DNA of 8,060 nucleotides, taken from Chitinophagaceae bacterium UBA4857 (GTDB taxonomy: Bacteria > Bacteroidota > Bacteroidia > Chitinophagales > Chitinophagaceae). The DNA lies in assembly GCA_002399735.1 (NCBI GenBank), contig DHEF01000028.1, forward strand, positions 29,083 to 37,142. Direction: 5' to 3'. The position numbers were made by a program, and so were the translations under genes. Below are positions 6,449-8,060 of this stretch, in pieces (positions within the stretch are counted from its first letter, which is position 1; each line of letters opens with the position of its first letter). A model generated the notes under the pieces. It had not been told where the DNA came from. It worked only from the letters and a program-made list of their open reading frames with translations, and searched no databases.

Positions 6449-6940
6449 ATGATTACAAAGAAAATTGCCCTTGCTTTTTTACTATTTCCAATACTCCTAT
6501 CCTGTGGAACAAGTAATTTAAAAGACCCGGAATTTGTGAAAGTTGAAAATGTAGATGTCCAAAATGCCAATTTGCAGCAGTCCACAGTAAGGTTGGATTT
6601 ACAGTTTTTTAACCCCAATAACAAGTCGGCCAGCATTAAAAAAGCCGACGGAAACATTTGGATGGCGGAAGATAAAATGGGAAGTTTTCTGTTAGATAGC
6701 ACCATCAGCATACCGGCCAACCAGTTTTTTACGGTTCCGGTTTACTTACAGGTTGATATAAAAACACTGGGAAAACATGCGCTGATGGCATTTATGTCGG
6801 ACAGTGTTTCTTTTAGAATTGATGGAAATGCCAGGGTTGGAAGAAAGGGTTTTTACAAAACTTACCCTTTTCATTATAAAGGCAAACAAGATTTGTCGGC
6901 TTGGCTAAATGGCACAAAGAGCCCCTCTTTGAAATTATAA
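6449..6940 (+). CDS. Small LEA14/WHy-like lipoprotein
   Basis: This 163-residue precursor has a lipoprotein signal peptide: MITKKIALAF, then a hydrophobic run ending in the lipobox LLSC with Cys19 as the lipidated residue. The mature protein of 145 residues looks like one LEA-type-2/WHy domain. It has paired strands VENVDVQNANLQQSTVRLDLQFFNPNN with the characteristic NPN (55-57), then the second half with GSFLLDSTISIPANQFFTVPVYLQVD (78-103). WHy-domain proteins are associated with desiccation or stress tolerance, but many bacterial lipoprotein members have no known role. It should be tethered to a membrane facing the periplasm or, less likely, the surface. The ATG at 6449 is the only reasonable start, because an in-frame TAA lies at 6437-6439 and the signal peptide begins here. 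No clear promoter was found; AATTTTTG (6384-6391) misses the TAnnTTTG consensus by one base. It is divergent from the cargo gene and convergent with menI, with 44 bp between stops and no obvious terminator. Confidence 0.85.
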   Translation: MITKKIALAFLLFPILLSCGTSNLKDPEFVKVENVDVQNANLQQSTVRLDLQFFNPNNKSASIKKADGNIWMAEDKMGSFLLDSTISIPANQFFTVPVYLQVDIKTLGKHALMAFMSDSVSFRIDGNARVGRKGFYKTYPFHYKGKQDLSAWLNGTKSPSLKL

Positions 6941-6984
6941 GTGGAGAATAATGAAGTTATAAATGTAGATGATGTATGTTGTAG

Positions 6985-7419
6985 TTAACTCTTAACCACA
7001 GGCAATACCGCCACAGTAAGACGGCTTATACAAACCAATTTTTCCTGATTATCGTAAATTTTAATATCCCAAACATGGGTTTGCCTGCCAATATGCAGTG
7101 GTTTAACAATACCCGTAACCAATCCTTCTCTGGCACTTCTTACATGGTTGGCATTTATTTCCAGTCCTACACAATAAAATTTAGTGGTATCAATAACTAA
7201 AGCCGAGGCCACACTGCCCATTGTTTCGGCCAATACGCAAGATGCACCGCCGTGTAATAGCCCATAAGGTTGCCTGGTTCTTTCATCAACAGGCATGGTC
7301 GCTTTTAAAAAATCATCGCCTAATTGGCTCCAAACAATACCAATATGCTGCGCCATATTATTCTTATTCAGCGCATTTAGCTGGTCAATGCTTAGTTCTT
7401 TGTTAAACCAAATAGACAT
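6985..7419 (-). CDS. menI: 1,4-dihydroxy-2-naphthoyl-CoA hydrolase, hotdog thioesterase
   Basis: This 144-residue protein is a single hotdog-fold thioesterase of the MenI/YdiI type, which removes CoA from 1,4-dihydroxy-2-naphthoyl-CoA in menaquinone synthesis in the cytoplasm. Characteristic blocks are ATMPVDERTRQPYGLLHGGAS (40-60), with His56 and the Gly pair, and LAETMGSVAS (63-72), with Glu65 at the catalytic position. GLEINANHVRSAREG (85-99) and KPLHIGRQTHVW (106-117) follow. From memory these closely match E. coli YdiI, including the GLEINANHVRSAREG stretch. The family has broad acyl-CoA activity, so a role on another aryl- or acyl-CoA cannot be excluded. Bacteroidota respire with menaquinone, which supports the assignment. 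It begins 2 bp after the coaD stop, so the two are surely co-transcribed and possibly translationally coupled; there is no separate ribosome binding site. No other men gene is in the window. Confidence 0.85.
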   Translation of the reverse strand: MSIWFNKELSIDQLNALNKNNMAQHIGIVWSQLGDDFLKATMPVDERTRQPYGLLHGGASCVLAETMGSVASALVIDTTKFYCVGLEINANHVRSAREGLVTGIVKPLHIGRQTHVWDIKIYDNQEKLVCISRLTVAVLPVVKS

Positions 7420-7421
7420 AA

Positions 7422-7901
7422 TTAATGACCCTTTTGTTGTAAACTGCGTATTACCGCCTGTGGCAAAAATGGTGCAGCGTTGCCCCCATTTCGTATAATG
7501 TCGCGTACAATGGTAGATGCGACTGAAGTATATTTAGGCTCGCCGGTTAAAAAAACCGTTTCAATAGTGGCGTCTAAAGCCCTGTTGGCATCGGCAATTG
7601 TCTTTTCATATTCAAAATCACTCACGTATCTGATGCCTCTTAAAATAAAACGGGCGTCAATCTTGCGGCAAAAATCAATGGTCAGGCCTTCGTAAAGCAT
7701 GCCTTCCACTTTTTCATTATTCTCAAAAATCTCTTTTATCCATAGCAAGCGTTGATCGGCCGAAAACATGGGCGTTTTGGCCGCATTTAAACCAATACCT
7801 ACAATAATTTTATCAAATAAGGGTAAGGCACGGTTAATAATATCCACATGCCCCAGTGTTACAGGGTCAAAAGTGCCGGGAAATAAACCAATTTTAGCCA
7901 T
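7422..7901 (-). CDS. coaD: Phosphopantetheine adenylyltransferase
   Basis: This 159-residue protein is full length for the family. It transfers AMP from ATP to 4'-phosphopantetheine, giving dephospho-CoA, the penultimate step of coenzyme A synthesis in the cytoplasm. It opens with FPGTFDPVTLGH (7-18), the nucleotidyltransferase motif with Thr10 and the T/HxGH signature T15-L-G-H18. Lys43 follows in the AAKTPMF segment, then ILRGIRYVSDFEYE (86-99) containing Arg88, Arg91, Asp95 and Glu99, the family's RGxRxxxDFEYE signature. Next comes YTSVASTIVRDI (124-135), the ATP-binding serine/threonine stretch with Arg133. No key residue is missing. The start at 7901 is fixed because the catalytic strand begins at residue 3. 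It is first in an apparent two-gene operon with menI, and a TAnnTTTG box lies 41 bp upstream. Confidence 0.97.
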   Translation of the reverse strand: MAKIGLFPGTFDPVTLGHVDIINRALPLFDKIIVGIGLNAAKTPMFSADQRLLWIKEIFENNEKVEGMLYEGLTIDFCRKIDARFILRGIRYVSDFEYEKTIADANRALDATIETVFLTGEPKYTSVASTIVRDIIRNGGNAAPFLPQAVIRSLQQKGH

Positions 7902-7942
7902 GAGTTACGTTACAATTGTTATTTGAGAGCTGCAATATTAAC

Positions 7943-7950
7943 CAAATGTA
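7943..7950 (-). promoter_or_regulatory. coaD: Candidate -7 box for the coaD-menI operon
   Basis: Read on the minus strand the sequence is TACATTTG, an exact match to the Bacteroidota TAnnTTTG consensus. It ends 41 bp before the coaD ATG, a normal distance for a short untranslated leader. A -33 TTG is not clear; TTTA lies 21 bp upstream of the box. It would serve both coaD and menI. Confidence 0.45.
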
Positions 7951-7961
7951 GGTTGCTGCCC

Positions 7962-8060
7962 TTACAGAAAGTAAATTTTTATGTTACCAACACCATTACT
8001 ACTATCATCGTTTGTTGCGTCGCACTCTTGTACTGCATCAACGCGGAGCATCAATGAGGC
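7962..8060. other. Right-edge segment: candidate repeat copy or partial reading frame
   Basis: This segment shares TTACTACT (7996-8003), GCGTCGCA (8017-8024) and inverted GTTACCAAC (7983-7991) with the spacer at 2201-2260, and GTACTGCAT (8030-8038) with 14-22. On the minus strand one frame is open from the window edge to a TAA at 7962-7964, giving 32 residues that include MLRVDAVQECDAT. This could be the tail of a gene, but the shared words argue that it is extragenic repeat DNA that happens to be open. Sequence beyond 8060 would decide. Confidence 0.3.

Noticed and set aside
6412..6516. Small 34-codon frame preceded by AAGGAAA, overlapping the lipoprotein start
   Set aside because: It overlaps the lipoprotein signal peptide in another frame, is rich in Cys and Pro, and shows no leader-peptide pattern. 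The purine stretch alone is not enough in this phylum.
6436..6720. 94-codon frame antisense to the lipoprotein
   Set aside because: It is a shadow of the lipoprotein gene, with no recognisable domain.
6984..6996. GTTAA-CTC-TTAAC hairpin at the menI stop as a terminator
   Set aside because: Only five base pairs, mostly A/T, without a following U-tract on either strand.

Overview
The window looks like chromosomal DNA of a Bacteroidota member, most likely from the Chitinophagaceae/Sphingobacteriia side of the phylum. The basis is a type IX secretion (T9SS) type B sorting domain, a PorP/SprF-family outer-membrane protein, TAnnTTTG-type promoter elements, almost no Shine-Dalgarno sequences, moderately low G+C genes and a menaquinone-pathway enzyme. 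The genus assignment is inference.

Layout. At 1-55 a reading frame enters from the left and ends; it may be the tail of an upstream gene. Positions 56-227 are non-coding and hold a four-copy 7-bp tandem repeat, a duplicated 11-mer and a TAnnTTTG box in front of a tandem-domain universal stress protein (228-1055, +). It converges, with a 9-bp gap, on a two-gene minus-strand block. The upstream gene (5827-2270) encodes a 1185-residue secreted protein with an IgGFc-binding-like N-terminal region, PKD/Ig-like repeats and a C-terminal type B T9SS sorting domain. The downstream gene (2129-1065) encodes a PorP/SprF protein. This cargo-plus-partner order fits a secretion module: the T9SS exports the large protein and the PorP/SprF protein assists its export or anchors it at the surface. 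A 140-bp spacer separates them and contains a hairpin and a repeat-like segment.

Between 5828 and 6448 lies a 621-bp divergent intergenic region with an extreme AT core (about 12% G+C over 5941-6360 by hand count) and no credible gene. To its right is a LEA14/WHy-like lipoprotein (6449-6940, +). It converges on a compact minus-strand pair, coaD (7901-7422) and menI (7419-6985), separated by 2 bp. These encode an enzyme of coenzyme A synthesis and a CoA-thioester hydrolase of menaquinone synthesis. The last ~160 bp (7902-8060) hold the likely coaD promoter and a segment sharing ordered words with the 2201-2260 spacer, possibly a dispersed extragenic repeat.

No rRNA, tRNA, CRISPR array, transposase or phage gene was seen. 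The most distinctive items are the T9SS cargo/PorP pair, the AT-rich island in front of it, the matching hairpins ahead of both genes of the pair, and the possible extragenic repeat family.
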